DNA from: Ilyonectria destructans
Lineage: Eukaryota > Ascomycota > Sordariomycetes > Hypocreales > Nectriaceae
DNA length: 64,000 nt
Assembly (NCBI GenBank): GCA_020740775.1
Contig: JAHEWK010000020.1
Location: 1,031,903-1,095,902, forward strand
Reading direction: 5' to 3'
Each line of letters starts with the position of its first letter. The stretch's first letter is position 1. Made by a program: the position numbers and the translations under genes. Below are positions 10,401 through 20,416 of this stretch, in pieces. The notes under the pieces are model-generated. The model searched no databases, had not been told where the DNA came from, and saw only the letters and a program-made list of their open reading frames with translations.

Positions 10401-11394
10401 GTTGAGGTTCGGCCGTCTGTGGGCGTTAGGCACCTTACGATGACTTTATTAGAAGATCTCGATGCGGTATCCGGGAAGCCATTAAATCACAACCTCGTCT
10501 TTACTTGGAAAGAATCGTCGTTTTTGGCCAAGGTCTTCCACAACCCTAGCCCTGGACAGTCGCACTCAAATGGGCCTTTGACTTAGATGGCAGTGGGTGC
10601 TTTTTTATTTTTTTTTATTTACAGAACTTAATTCTTAGATCTCAGCTGGATCATTCCAACGTTGCTATTCAACCATGAGTCCATTGCCTTTGCTAAGATG
10701 TATCCGAGAAACACCTTGTCATGTGTTCTTTTGCAAGCCAGACGCCATTTCCCGCCATGGGCGCCGGAGGTAGCTACCCAGGGAACCTCGGGGACTCAGA
10801 TGAGACAATTTGGCGACCACGCCCATTTCTGAGGATCGGCACCTGCCCTCGATCAAATTGGGATGATCACTTGACACACGATGGCACTCGATGCTAGTGG
10901 TTACATCTTTCCAGGAGTTGGTCGATGGTTGGGGCCCTGCGGTAAGATGTGGGCACTGTGTTGGCAGGGGGTCGCGTGCAGTCCCAACCACGGCGTCGCA
11001 CGGAGACGCGTCGCGACTCACCCGAGCTAATGCAGGTGAGGCTTGCTTTATCCGATGGTTCCTTTTGAGGGTGGCGACGTCCTTGCTACATTGGGCAAAG
11101 GCGGATGCACCTCGATGGAGCTGGGGCTTGCTAACTGTTCTGATCTCTCACATTGGGTGTCGCATGGTATGACAGGAGGTTGAACCATCCACGCTAACTA
11201 GTGAAGTGCTGTCAGCTCCCGAGTCTCGAGAATCATACTCATAAAAGAACCCCAACTCCGTTCCAGCTTTCCTTGAAAGAGGCGCCGAGAGATTCGACTG
11301 AACTCAAGTCAAGTCACTTATTCCACAGCACCATTCTTACCATTCTTTACCTTCCACTCACCCCACCTGTGCCCACCAGCAACAGGGAGACAGC
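10401..11394. other. Intergenic, T-rich tract
   Basis: Contains a T-rich tract near 10600-10620, probably in the 3' end region of the methyltransferase gene, then the promoter and leader of the gene at 11395. No supported coding sequence. Confidence 0.45.
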
Positions 11395-12591
11395 ATGGGT
11401 TTTCTAGCCTTTCTTTTGGCGCTCAAAAGGCGTTGCTGGGGTCGGCAGACTCTTTCCCCGATGTCTGCCACCACCAGAGGTTCTCCTCTCACCGTACATG
11501 CCGATGACAGGCGCGCCAGGCCCTCGTCATCGGCTGCTACATCTCTCTCCGGCAACGCTACGCTCAATGGCTCGTCGGGCATTCGCGATCCAAAGACCCT
11601 TGAACACTCTGAAAGAGGGTCAGACGGTCGGCTGACACCGGAGCCTCCGCTTGCAAAGACTCCAACAAATAGCTGTCGACATTTCCTGGTCGATGGCGCT
11701 CTCCCTGTTGACGAGTTAGAAGCAAAATTATGGAAGATTGCTGCACAACCGCAAGGCAGTCTCAAGCAGCCAACTCGTCAGCAACAGCCGTTCGCTCGTA
11801 GGCTGGCCTGTCACCCACGTCTCAATGCCGACTCCGATACGCACAACGGCTGCCTCAAGGGCCAGGACTTCCGAGTACACCAAATTGCACTACTGGCATG
11901 TGGTCTGCTGCAAAACCTGTCTCCTGCTTTACCATATATTGGTTGGGACCTGGACTTCATCGCCAAGTTTGGGCTCGACAAGTACACCGAACATGTACTC
12001 GGTATCATCGATGCTTTGACTGAAAACTACCTCGACCTTTGCAACTATGACCTGTTCGTTGAGTTGGCCAACTCTCGTCTTAAAGGGTACAAGACACTTG
12101 AAGAAGACTTTGCCCAAAGGTCCACTCCTGAAGACATGACGATCATGCGTGCCCTGGGCCGCCTCCAGCGTTACCAAGAAGCCTGGTCAGACTTGGCCCA
12201 GTGGCCGAAAGAGCTATTTGATAAAGCTCTTTCGTTTTACCTTGCTAAGTGTCTAGGTACGTTGGGCATCGCTGCCTCTCTGGATGCGATTCAAGAAGAC
12301 CAGCTCAGAGTCATCATGAACCTGAGCTGGGAGTTCGAGACGAGGCACATACAGCAGCCTGTTGGTCTTCTTTTGGCAGACTATGGTCGGCCATTGGGTA
12401 AACAGACCGATATCGACCTCGAAGACGAGACTGGCACTGACGGTAACATTGACAACGACACCGACGAAGACGACATCAACGACGACATCGACGGTGATGA
12501 GACCGACACTGACGGTGACCTCGGCGACAACAACGGCCATGGAAGGCCCTATCCATCTCTGCTCGAGGATTTGTTCAGCGATCATGCCTAG
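11395..12591 (+). CDS. Unknown 398-aa protein with Asp-rich tail
   Basis: A single open exon of 398 aa with a good start context (cagcATGgg). The first ten residues are hydrophobic (MGFLAFLLALKRR), too short for a confident signal peptide. Residues ~15-150 are low-complexity Ser/Pro/Gln. Residues ~155-335 look folded and helical (HQIALLACGLLQNLSP, YLDLCNYDLFVELANSR, LRVIMNLSWEFETRH). The last ~60 residues are a strongly acidic repeat of Asp with Gly, Thr and Asn, ending PSLLEDLFSDHA. I do not recognise the helical block. The acidic tail could bind basic partners or cations, but that is a guess. Codon use favours C/G in third positions, which supports coding. Confidence 0.6.
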   Translation: MGFLAFLLALKRRCWGRQTLSPMSATTRGSPLTVHADDRRARPSSSAATSLSGNATLNGSSGIRDPKTLEHSERGSDGRLTPEPPLAKTPTNSCRHFLVDGALPVDELEAKLWKIAAQPQGSLKQPTRQQQPFARRLACHPRLNADSDTHNGCLKGQDFRVHQIALLACGLLQNLSPALPYIGWDLDFIAKFGLDKYTEHVLGIIDALTENYLDLCNYDLFVELANSRLKGYKTLEEDFAQRSTPEDMTIMRALGRLQRYQEAWSDLAQWPKELFDKALSFYLAKCLGTLGIAASLDAIQEDQLRVIMNLSWEFETRHIQQPVGLLLADYGRPLGKQTDIDLEDETGTDGNIDNDTDEDDINDDIDGDETDTDGDLGDNNGHGRPYPSLLEDLFSDHA

Positions 12592-13299
12592 GGTGGGGTG
12601 CTTATTAGAGGAAGATATGGAAATCGTGATTGAGCGTTGGATTGAACTTGGGAACTATCTGGGAGCACGCTGGATGGTCATTCTTTGCGCTACTACTGAA
12701 GATCTGGAGTCGGGAGGCGGAGAGTCCCGGATGTCGGAAGGAGCTAAGTGGGTAATATCCAGCTGAGTGGTGTCTGATGTTTGCGTGTACGTTTGGAATT
12801 TTTACTCTTCTCCGCTTTGTCGTCTCTGAGATTACCCCGCTATGCGAACTGTATTAAAGGAGGGGCCCCTCTTGCCCTTGGTCCCTGTATCCTTACCGTT
12901 CAAAGATGTGCACAATCTGGAGAGTCACTTTCGCTGCCGCAGGCCACACCAACTCAAGCTTGTCGCTGAGTGATCGCGAGCCAAACTGCCTTGTTAAGGG
13001 GCTGGCTAAACCGAGGTGACAGAGTCGACATCTGCATGGAAGAGTCTCGCAGAGTACAGGACCCTCATCTCCCTAAGGGACGGGAAAAGCCCCATCTCAA
13101 AACCGTGGCCCCCTTCGTCTCCTTAAAGCAAGATCTTCATTCCACATCTCTAGGCGAGCTTACACCATTCTCATACCTATGCACTATCTCCGCCACAATC
13201 TAGTCCTTGCTTTCCTCTATCCCGCGGAAATACTAATTCCAGTATTGCTCGTTACGATAGAGACTAACAACGGGATCTCTGACGGCGTGATTTCTACTA
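12592..13299. other. Intergenic or degraded sequence
   Basis: No intact gene is visible. Part of it may hold the missing N-terminal end of the methyltransferase relic that follows, too diverged for me to read. Confidence 0.35.
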
Positions 13300-13974
13300 G
13301 CCAATCCTACAGCGAAGGGGGCCGCGGATTGGGAAGGGGAGCTTTGGAAACACATACCGGCATTGGACCAAAGGTTTCCAACGATAACTTGCGTGGGTTG
13401 TTGGGGAGCTTTCGATCAAGCGCTTGCTCGCTTCAAACCGAACTCCGTTGCCAATGTTTCCATCTGGTCGTTTGGGTCATCTCTATCCAATGCTTCAAAA
13501 GAGGAGGTCGTGCAGAACTTCCGGAGTTGTAGCCACGTAGGGCTCTCACTACTTCTAGGTCAGGACGGGATGAACAACAGGAGCGAAATCGAGGCTGCAT
13601 ATCACACCTGAACTTTTAGGCAATTCCTCAACAACGGACTCCAGAAAGCAAACAAAACCCTCGGCCAGGTTATCCTTGCCGATGGCAGATGGGCGAACTA
13701 TTCCACCATCCGCAAGAACCCTACCAGACATACATTCATCATTGAAGCTACAAAAGATATAGGTCATATTAGAAAGAACTGTCACATTGACGTCTTCACA
13801 TCCTTCAAGTACACAGAGCACGACATCCACGCAATAGCCTCTGATGCTGGGTGTACTTCTCTCGTGAGAAAATCTGGACGAAAACCCCAACTGGGAGGGG
13901 GCATCGTGCCACCTACATCATTGGCGGGGATCGTCAGCAGGCCTAGAGACCAGTTGCAGGGAGTAACTGTTTAG
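13300..13974 (+). pseudogene. Broken EgtD-type histidine-specific methyltransferase
   Basis: One frame reads through GELWKHIPALDQRFPTIT, CVGCWGAFDQALARFKP, WSFGSSLSNASKEEVVQNF, then a TGA at 13609-13611, and then FRQFLNNGLQKANKTLG and DVFTSFKYTEHDIHAIASDAG. This order matches the C-terminal two thirds of the SAM-dependent family that includes EgtD/Egt1 and the ergot-type N-methyltransferases: a short WG-FD motif, a GS-xx-N motif, the conserved FL-NGL--AN segment and the late SFKY---E motif. The stop falls where the family usually has a charged residue, so CGA to TGA is a likely cause. No start or N-terminal part is visible and the C-terminal end drifts. A 70-80 bp intron spanning the stop is an alternative but lacks a good donor. 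Confidence 0.6.
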
Positions 13975-14574
13975 ACGAGCTTTTTACTAACTTGAGCGTC
14001 TCCTCATATCTCGGAGCCCTCCGCATCGGGCAAGAAAGAAGTGTTACAATGCATGATGATCATTATTGGTTGCCTAATGTAGAAGCGAATGAACCCTTTA
14101 CCACACCATTCACAAGAGCTCAAACGAGAACTTGATGGGTACAATCGGTTTAGTACGTCAAAAAATGACATGTGTCAATAGGATGGGGAGAAACTGTCAC
14201 TGGATTGGGGCCAGCCCCGTAATCATTGGGTATTTGGAAGCGGAGCGTCGGCAGGCCGAGTGAAGGATGCAGTCGGCCTACGCAAATTTCCATTCACCCG
14301 GGCTTACATCTCATAGAGTCCACTAGGCACCGGATCCTGGAAGGTTTATTTGTAAGAAGGTCTCAGTAGTTGATGACGATGGGGGGCTACGCTTTCCCCT
14401 CGAGTTTGCCCCAAAAACATGATCATGACCAATTGCTTAATAACTAAAACGACCTAGACGTTTTATTATAAAACAAAGCTCATTCCTCTTGCCTGGCTTC
14501 AGTTTTTCTGCAATAATATTCTCAAACTTGTCCTAAAATTAAGTTATCTTGACTCAATCGCACTATACAATACA

Positions 14575-14685
14575 ATGCCTCAGCCACCCGTCAATCATTG
14601 GAATTGCCCATGCGGGCAGAACAATCCATCGACCTCTGATCAATGCGAAAAGGCGGGATGCGGAAAGCCAAGAAACTCCGGCTAA
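14575..14685 (+). CDS. 36-aa zinc-knuckle-like microprotein
   Basis: A 36-aa frame MPQPPVNHWNCPCGQNN... ending GCGKPRNSG. Residues W9, C11, C13, N16, C24 and C29 follow the outline of a RanBP2-type zinc finger (Trp, two Cys, Asn, two Cys), but the Cys spacing (x1, x10, x4) is off canonical. The leader is typical (actatacaatacaATGcc) and a TATA-like tattataaaac lies ~110 bp upstream. One base after the stop-containing exon edge there is a GTATGT donor, and an actaac branch-like site with an acceptor follows, suggesting a 3'-UTR intron, so this is likely a real spliced transcript. Zinc binding is inference. Partner unknown. Confidence 0.5.
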   Translation: MPQPPVNHWNCPCGQNNPSTSDQCEKAGCGKPRNSG

Positions 14686-15082
14686 CGGTATGTCCAGTGC
14701 TATTAGTACATCATTTACTAACTTACCTAAGTCTACTCTGTTAAATCCGGGCCCATGGGGCATTTGGGTGTTCATGTGGATTTTCTGCTTCTATTGGGCT
14801 TGTCTTCAACAGGAAGGTCCGCTACTTGTAGGTCTGGAGGTTCAACACCACGGACAGGATTGAATTCAGTTCTTTCAGAACCATGAATCAGGCGCGAGTT
14901 CAGGGTATTACCTTGTCATCGATTCGATCCATCTCACCTTTGCGATGCACCACCTACGGTCACATATCAAGCTGTTTTCATTTCTCGCGCTGCTCTGTGG
15001 AGCGGATGATGGTCCGTGTTATCATTGTGGCATAGGTCCTCTGCGGTGCTTCTGTTATACCTGGTCTGTATTAGACAGACAA

Positions 15083-16261
15083 CTATCTCTTTATATCACA
15101 TTGGAAACGTTCCTCACGCCACTTCTTCCATGCATCTATGACCTCAGGAAACCCTTTCCTTCCAAGTTGACGTTCGACCTGCGATCTCCACTCAGATGGG
15201 TCGTTATGCGAGTCAAAGTCCATCCCCCAACCGACGCCAAATTTAGTGCGGATCCACTCGCGGGGAACGTAACCCGCAATCTCCCAGTCGATGATCCCAA
15301 CGACTTGGCCCGAGTTGATGATTATGTTAGCTGGCCCGAGGTCGTTATGGTAGAACACAAAAGTAGAAGATGCGGATGTTCCCATGCCGAGCTGTGTACA
15401 GTTCTCTCGTAACGTCTCCGGTCGAAAGTCGGGTGGATTGGGGGACGAGTGCAGCCAGGCATCAGCCAACTGGCGGCCATCAACTCCGGTTATAGCTTCA
15501 GAAGTCCGGATTGACAGCTCTTCGCATATTTCAGCAATTCGGCAAGCATAATTCGTCTTATCATCCTCATTCATCCCTTTCCAAGCTCCAGCAAGCGTCT
15601 TGCCAGGCACACGGGAGGAAAATAGGTAGCTCCTATCATCCTCCTTGGTATAGTAGAAAGTCCGAGGGGTAACGAAACTGAGCTTTTCCTTCGCAAGCCA
15701 GTCCAATGTTACATTCTCCGTCGTAGCATCTCTTCTTCCTTGAAATAGCTTGATCTTCAGAAAAGCATCGCCGAATCTCCAGACTGCAGAGACATCTGCG
15801 CTACTGTACAAGGGACATACATAACTGTCAGTAGGCAGTGTTTCGGGAGCAGGAAATAGGGATGAGTCATCAGAGAGAGTATAGTATAGGCCGTCGGTAT
15901 GCCACAAGCAATTCTCGGCAACAGAGGTTCGATGTAGGAGGAGCTTATTCCCAATAAGCCATGAGTTGTCATCGATTTGTCGAACTGAGTCTCGAACCTG
16001 AGTAGACATACTTGATCGCAAGATTGATTTGACAACCTGGTTGAGCGGTCTAGCGTAAATTCGCCTGAAATTATCCAGAAACGTGGGTGTAGGACATAGA
16101 AATGAGGAGAATTTTGGAGAGAAAGGAATAGAAAGGAAATTAAGGACTCTGGCGAATTTAAGACAAGCCGAGGAGCGGTGGACCATGGCAGAAAATGATT
16201 CGTTGTCAACCATCATGTGATGAGACGGGAAGCTGGAGGTCATGAGACCGACCATCTCCAT
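15083..16261 (-). CDS. APH/choline-kinase-fold phosphotransferase
   Basis: A single exon encodes up to 392 aa of the fungal aminoglycoside-phosphotransferase-like family, small-molecule or unknown-substrate kinases with a protein-kinase-like fold. Near the C-terminus, FYHNDLGPANIII holds the catalytic loop (H305, D307, N312 in HxDxxxxN) and GIIDWE holds the metal-binding Asp (D325). AVWRFGDAFLKIK looks like the ATP-binding lysine strand. The family usually starts close to the block VRQIDDNSWLIGNKLLL, so the ATG at residue 85 (MSTQVRDSVRQ, 16009) may be the real start, and the 84 residues before it may be leader sequence that happens to be open. Catalytic residues are present, so it is probably active. 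Substrate unknown; it is not evidence of drug resistance. Confidence 0.82.
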   Translation of the reverse strand: MEMVGLMTSSFPSHHMMVDNESFSAMVHRSSACLKFARVLNFLSIPFSPKFSSFLCPTPTFLDNFRRIYARPLNQVVKSILRSSMSTQVRDSVRQIDDNSWLIGNKLLLHRTSVAENCLWHTDGLYYTLSDDSSLFPAPETLPTDSYVCPLYSSADVSAVWRFGDAFLKIKLFQGRRDATTENVTLDWLAKEKLSFVTPRTFYYTKEDDRSYLFSSRVPGKTLAGAWKGMNEDDKTNYACRIAEICEELSIRTSEAITGVDGRQLADAWLHSSPNPPDFRPETLRENCTQLGMGTSASSTFVFYHNDLGPANIIINSGQVVGIIDWEIAGYVPREWIRTKFGVGWGMDFDSHNDPSEWRSQVERQLGRKGFPEVIDAWKKWREERFQCDIKR

Positions 16262-16380
16262 AACAATCCCTTCCCTCCATCAACAGGATACAGTACTAAC
16301 CCATCCGCAATTTCATAACTAATGAGTCTAATTAATCTCAGCAAATCTAAAAAAGAAAAATTCGATTGACTGAGAGAAAT

Positions 16381-17608
16381 TTATGACTTTATTGACACGC
16401 TCGGTGTGAGAAATGCGGCATAGCGACCGGCAATTTCATCCATCCGAGGTCCTAGCGCCGCGATTCCGTCAAATGCCTCGAGATAGGCCTCGTGGCTGAC
16501 GCGATCCGAGTTGTCGACATGACTGACAAGTGTGGGGTGGAGCTTCTCCTTGCCGACGCGCTGCTCAGACAGGAAGGTTGTCCCGCCCTCCCTGCTGAGC
16601 ATGATGTCGTACCACTCGGGCAGGCTGGCAAACTCGGGGCCAAGATCGAGCTCCTCGACGATGGCGCCGTTAGCCTCGAGCAGCTCAACGGCGTAGTCTA
16701 AGGCGGCTATGGTGCCCTCCCCGGCGTGCCCCCAAGCCATGGTCTTGCAAATAGCGAACCGTTCGCCCTCAACGCCGCGAAACTGGCTCTCCTTGTCGTC
16801 CTCGACGGCGAACACGCCAGTCAACAGGATGAGGTCGTCGACGCAGCGGGTGAACATGCCCAGAGTGTCGAAGCTGGGAGCGTAGAGCTTCTGGCCCTCA
16901 CGGGAGATGGCACCGCACGTTGGCTTGAAGGCGTAAATGCCGTTGAAGGAGCCTGGGCGGATGGTGGAGCCGCCAGTCTGTGTGCCGAGGGCGATCGGGA
17001 TCTGGAAGTCGCCCACGGCGGCGGCGGAGCCGGTCGAGGAGCCGCCGGGCGTCCGGGCCAGGTCGTGCGGGTTGCGGGTCTCGGGGCCAACTCCAGTGGC
17101 TGCGAATTCGGTGGTGGTGGTTTTGCCTGGCGGAAGATGGTGAGCATGAGGAGTGCTTGCAGAGGAAACAGCACACTGCGAAGCGGGGACTCACCGAAAA
17201 TAAGAGCACCAGCTTGGCGAAGGATCGTGACAGATGCAGCATCGACTTTGGGGAAGCTCCCACCGTACAAAGGTGAGTTGTGCGCAGTAGGCATATCTAT
17301 TAAAAAATAAGTATTCGACCATCCCCGGCCATCTATCTTTCCATTCCTCTCGTCATACCTTTCGTGTAGATGACATCTTTGACTGCAATCGGCAAGCCGT
17401 GGAGAGGGCCTCTCTCGGCTCGAGGCACCTGATCCAGTGCAATCGCCAGCTGGATCACTCTGTCCTTTTCAAGCCTTACCCAGGCTCGAACATCATCATC
17501 GCGCTGCTCGATACGCTCGATGAGTGACCTGGTATAGGCCTCAACGGTCAACTCGGCGCTTTGAATCTTGGCCAGGGCAGCGGACGCTGTGAGTTGCCAG
17601 GGCTTCAT
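16381..17608 (-). CDS. Amidase-signature protein, C-terminally short
   Basis: Exons 17359-17608, 17195-17296 and 16381-17126 join to 365 aa. The amidase signature is complete: GLPIAVKDVIYT gives the catalytic lysine (K77), RTPGGSSTGSAAA the cis-serine (S148), and QTGGSTIRPGSFNG the nucleophile (S171). The family hydrolyses amides by a Ser-cisSer-Lys triad. After FLTPSV the family normally continues for about 80-100 residues to close the core; here the frame reads SIKS and stops, followed by A/T-rich sequence. So the protein is truncated or a last exon is displaced. The N-terminal ~85 residues (MKPWQLTASAALAKIQ) are typical of fungal amidases. It could be a recent pseudogene. It is followed at ~120 bp by the APH-type kinase gene on the same strand. 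Confidence 0.8.
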
Positions 17609-18838
17609 TGCGTCTGAGATAGATCTGCCTTCTGACTCTTGTCGATTGTGTGTGGAGATTCAACTTGGCGACGGCTTTTATAGCTTTGGTGTGCTTTAAA
17701 TAGTTTTGATTGGGACTTGAATCTACTTGCTTATAGATAAATCGACGGGCCGCCGTCTCACGAACCCTGAGCCCGGCGAGACCGCACGCAATCTTGCCCG
17801 CAGGGTTTCTTCTATCCCACGGTGGGTAATTACCCTGCCGTAGTCGCGGCACGAAATATACGCGGAATGCAATCTCAGGGAAAGCGCTTTGTGCCAGCAA
17901 GTCATCCTCTGCCGGCCAAGTTGATCTAGTGCGGATTGAGTGCTGACCACCCGTCGCCTTGCTTCGTAATTATCCGCTGTCCATCTTTGAAACCTGGGCC
18001 CCCTAATTACCAACATCTGCAGCCGGTCAGCCGGAATCACGCTCTTTACTTATAAAGATAAGCTGATCAGAGAAGACGCATTTGGAAGTCCTCTTGTACG
18101 GCCGGCTCTTGTTACTAGGATATCGGTCCTTGAATGAGAAGGACCATATCCCTCTCAACTCGTGTCATAAAAGACAGCCACCACCTCTAGTCCCGATCAA
18201 AGGGTCACAATGGAACAATTAGCCACATTGATAAGTCCGGCTTAACAAGCCACAGCCCACGAGCCTAGCGAGCCAATCCGCCGGGTATATTAGTGTTGTT
18301 GTTGCCTTGTTGCCTTCTTCGAAGGGCGGGGTATGAACTTTGCCCATATCTCATCTCAAAATGTTCCTTGAAAAGCCCATTGAATAGCCTGTATCTCGTC
18401 CCCACCTATTTTAGATCCATCGGCTTCTCTTACCGATCTAGTTCAATCTAACGCTCCTTCTCCGCAGCCCCCAGTGCGCTGTTAGCGCCCGCCAATTGAG
18501 TCGGCGCTGTCGAAATCCTACCGACAGCGGCCGGCACTTGTCTGACATTGCGGGAAGCTAGATTGTCAGTCGATGCCGAGCGAGAGTGAGCGACATTCGT
18601 GGCAATATTCCGACCCAAGGACACACAGGGTAAAGCGCAAACAAGGACTTTCGTTCAAGACGGACAAGAAAAACACGGGGACGAAGGATGAACTGTAGAG
18701 ACGATATTGGTTGAGAGCTTCTTTTGTGCCGAGTTGCAGTGCCGAGGTCCTTGCGTTGTATCTCGCAGACCTGTAGCTAAAATACTACCCGACGGTTCTA
18801 AATCTCAACTCGTTTGTAGCGCAGTGCCATTGCGGTGT
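17609..18838. other. Intergenic, no gene seen
   Basis: Promoter region of the amidase (minus strand) and 3' flank of the CCCH gene. I see no supported coding sequence. Confidence 0.45.
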
Positions 18839-20416
18839 TTAAGCTATGGAGCCAGAGGTTGTCAGAGTATCATCCAAGATGCTTACGCCATCCTCTGATT
18901 CCTCCATCGGAATGCCACCGCTCCCCGAGCTCTGCGTATCTTCCCAGTTCGAGCCGGCCGCGACCGCGGGGACGATGCGTTCCATTTCGAAATCGCCCAG
19001 GCACATCTTCTTCTCGAAGCGGCACAGGGCCTTCCCACCGCACCACCGACAATCCATCTTCTGGCAGACATGTCCGGCGATGCAGTTGAGCTTCCGGCAG
19101 GCGCCACGCTTAGAGCACGGTATACTGCGCGACATCAGCTCGAGGATGGGCATCAGGTCGGCGGGGACCGGACTATGGTTGTATTTGCAGTGCTTGTCGT
19201 AGCAGGAGCCGATGAGGTGCTTTTTGTTACAAAGCTTCGTAGGGCCCGAGATGAACCCGAATCGCTGAAGGGCGCTAGTTGATGGCGAAGGGATGTAAGG
19301 GTCGAGGCGGTCTCCATTTATGTTAATCGCCACATGGCCGGCCGGGATATCTTTGTGCTTTGGTAATGTGGAAGTGTCTTTTTTCGAGAAATACGAGTTA
19401 TAGTTGCAATCCGTGGGCCTGTCCCTCCAGCTGTCGTTTATATGCGACGTTGGTTGGCTATTATAGTTGGTCTTTAAAGAGTGCCGCTTGGTGTCGACGT
19501 GCGAGAATTTGCAGTTATTGCCGTTTCTGCATTTACCAGCCGCGTAGAAGGTGCAGCGCGTGCCGTTATCATTCGCGGAGATGGGTTGCAGAGCATTGGT
19601 AGGTAGGTCGGCATTCCGCATAGCCAGAGGCGTAAATTTCGAGTTCTGGATTGGGCCGGGGGAGTAGGAAACGAGATTATTTGCGCGGAAGACTCCGTGG
19701 AGCTCCTCCGTATTCATGCCGAGCTTGTCGAACTCGGAGTGGAATCGCACGCTTGATGTGCGAATCAAGGTAAACAGGTCTGTGTTACCCCTATAGGGAG
19801 TAAGGTCGGCGACATAACCCACGTCGTGGCATGCCGCGAAATAGATGTGCTTGCATTGGGCGTTCTCGGCGTACAGCCGCAACATGGCTTTCATTTTGTG
19901 GTCAGCATTCTCCTTAAGCTCGCCAGCATCGATGAAGTCAGTCAGGCCGTAAGACCTGTTGAAGCCCGCGGTAAACGACGAGAGCGACCGCTTCTCGGCG
20001 CCGCAGAGGCCGTTCTTGTTAAGATGCTTGGACAGGCTGACGAGGTTTGCGTATACGCGAACCATGATCTCGCATCCTTCGAGGCCTTTGCGACGAAGGC
20101 TGTCCTTGATGGTATCGTTAAGCTGTTTGGCTGCTCTGATACCTCCCTCCTCCCCCTCCCTGATAAAAGCCTTGTCGAAGACGTAGCCATCTCCATCCAC
20201 CACGACCAGCGCAAACGGATTGCGTTCATGACGGCGAGCTTGCTGCTTGTAGCGCTCTCGCAGTTCGCGCTCCTCCTCGTAGTCGCTCTTTAGGCGCTTG
20301 TAGTTTTCGATGAGGGTGGAGTATTGCTCTAGGATTTTCGAGAGGTCATCTTTGCTGCGATACACGGCGAGCCTCTCGGTCGCCAGATCCAGCGTTTCAT
20401 CACCCAGTGTCACCAT
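18839..20416 (-). CDS. Tandem CCCH zinc-finger protein with NYN-like domain
   Basis: A single exon of 525 aa. Residues ~25-65 are a charged coiled coil. Residues ~68-250 form a domain starting FALVVVDGDGYVF and containing AACHDVGYVADLTPY, which resembles the NYN/PIN-like nuclease fold with its Asp-rich strand ends; this domain occurs in many fungal CCCH proteins. Three CCCH-type fingers follow: C288-x7-C-x5-C-x3-H306 (canonical), C396-x8-C-x4-C-x3-H414 and C434-x5-C-x4-C-x3-H449, then a Cys cluster near 451-465. The layout fits an RNA-binding protein with a possible RNase domain. Whether the nuclease centre is active cannot be told by eye. The start ATG is the first in the frame and follows a normal leader. 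Confidence 0.82.
   Translation of the reverse strand: MVTLGDETLDLATERLAVYRSKDDLSKILEQYSTLIENYKRLKSDYEEERELRERYKQQARRHERNPFALVVVDGDGYVFDKAFIREGEEGGIRAAKQLNDTIKDSLRRKGLEGCEIMVRVYANLVSLSKHLNKNGLCGAEKRSLSSFTAGFNRSYGLTDFIDAGELKENADHKMKAMLRLYAENAQCKHIYFAACHDVGYVADLTPYRGNTDLFTLIRTSSVRFHSEFDKLGMNTEELHGVFRANNLVSYSPGPIQNSKFTPLAMRNADLPTNALQPISANDNGTRCTFYAAGKCRNGNNCKFSHVDTKRHSLKTNYNSQPTSHINDSWRDRPTDCNYNSYFSKKDTSTLPKHKDIPAGHVAININGDRLDPYIPSPSTSALQRFGFISGPTKLCNKKHLIGSCYDKHCKYNHSPVPADLMPILELMSRSIPCSKRGACRKLNCIAGHVCQKMDCRWCGGKALCRFEKKMCLGDFEMERIVPAVAAGSNWEDTQSSGSGGIPMEESEDGVSILDDTLTTSGSIA

Noticed and set aside
16452..17310. Long plus-strand frames opposite the amidase
   Set aside because: Shadow of a GC-rich coding region on the other strand.
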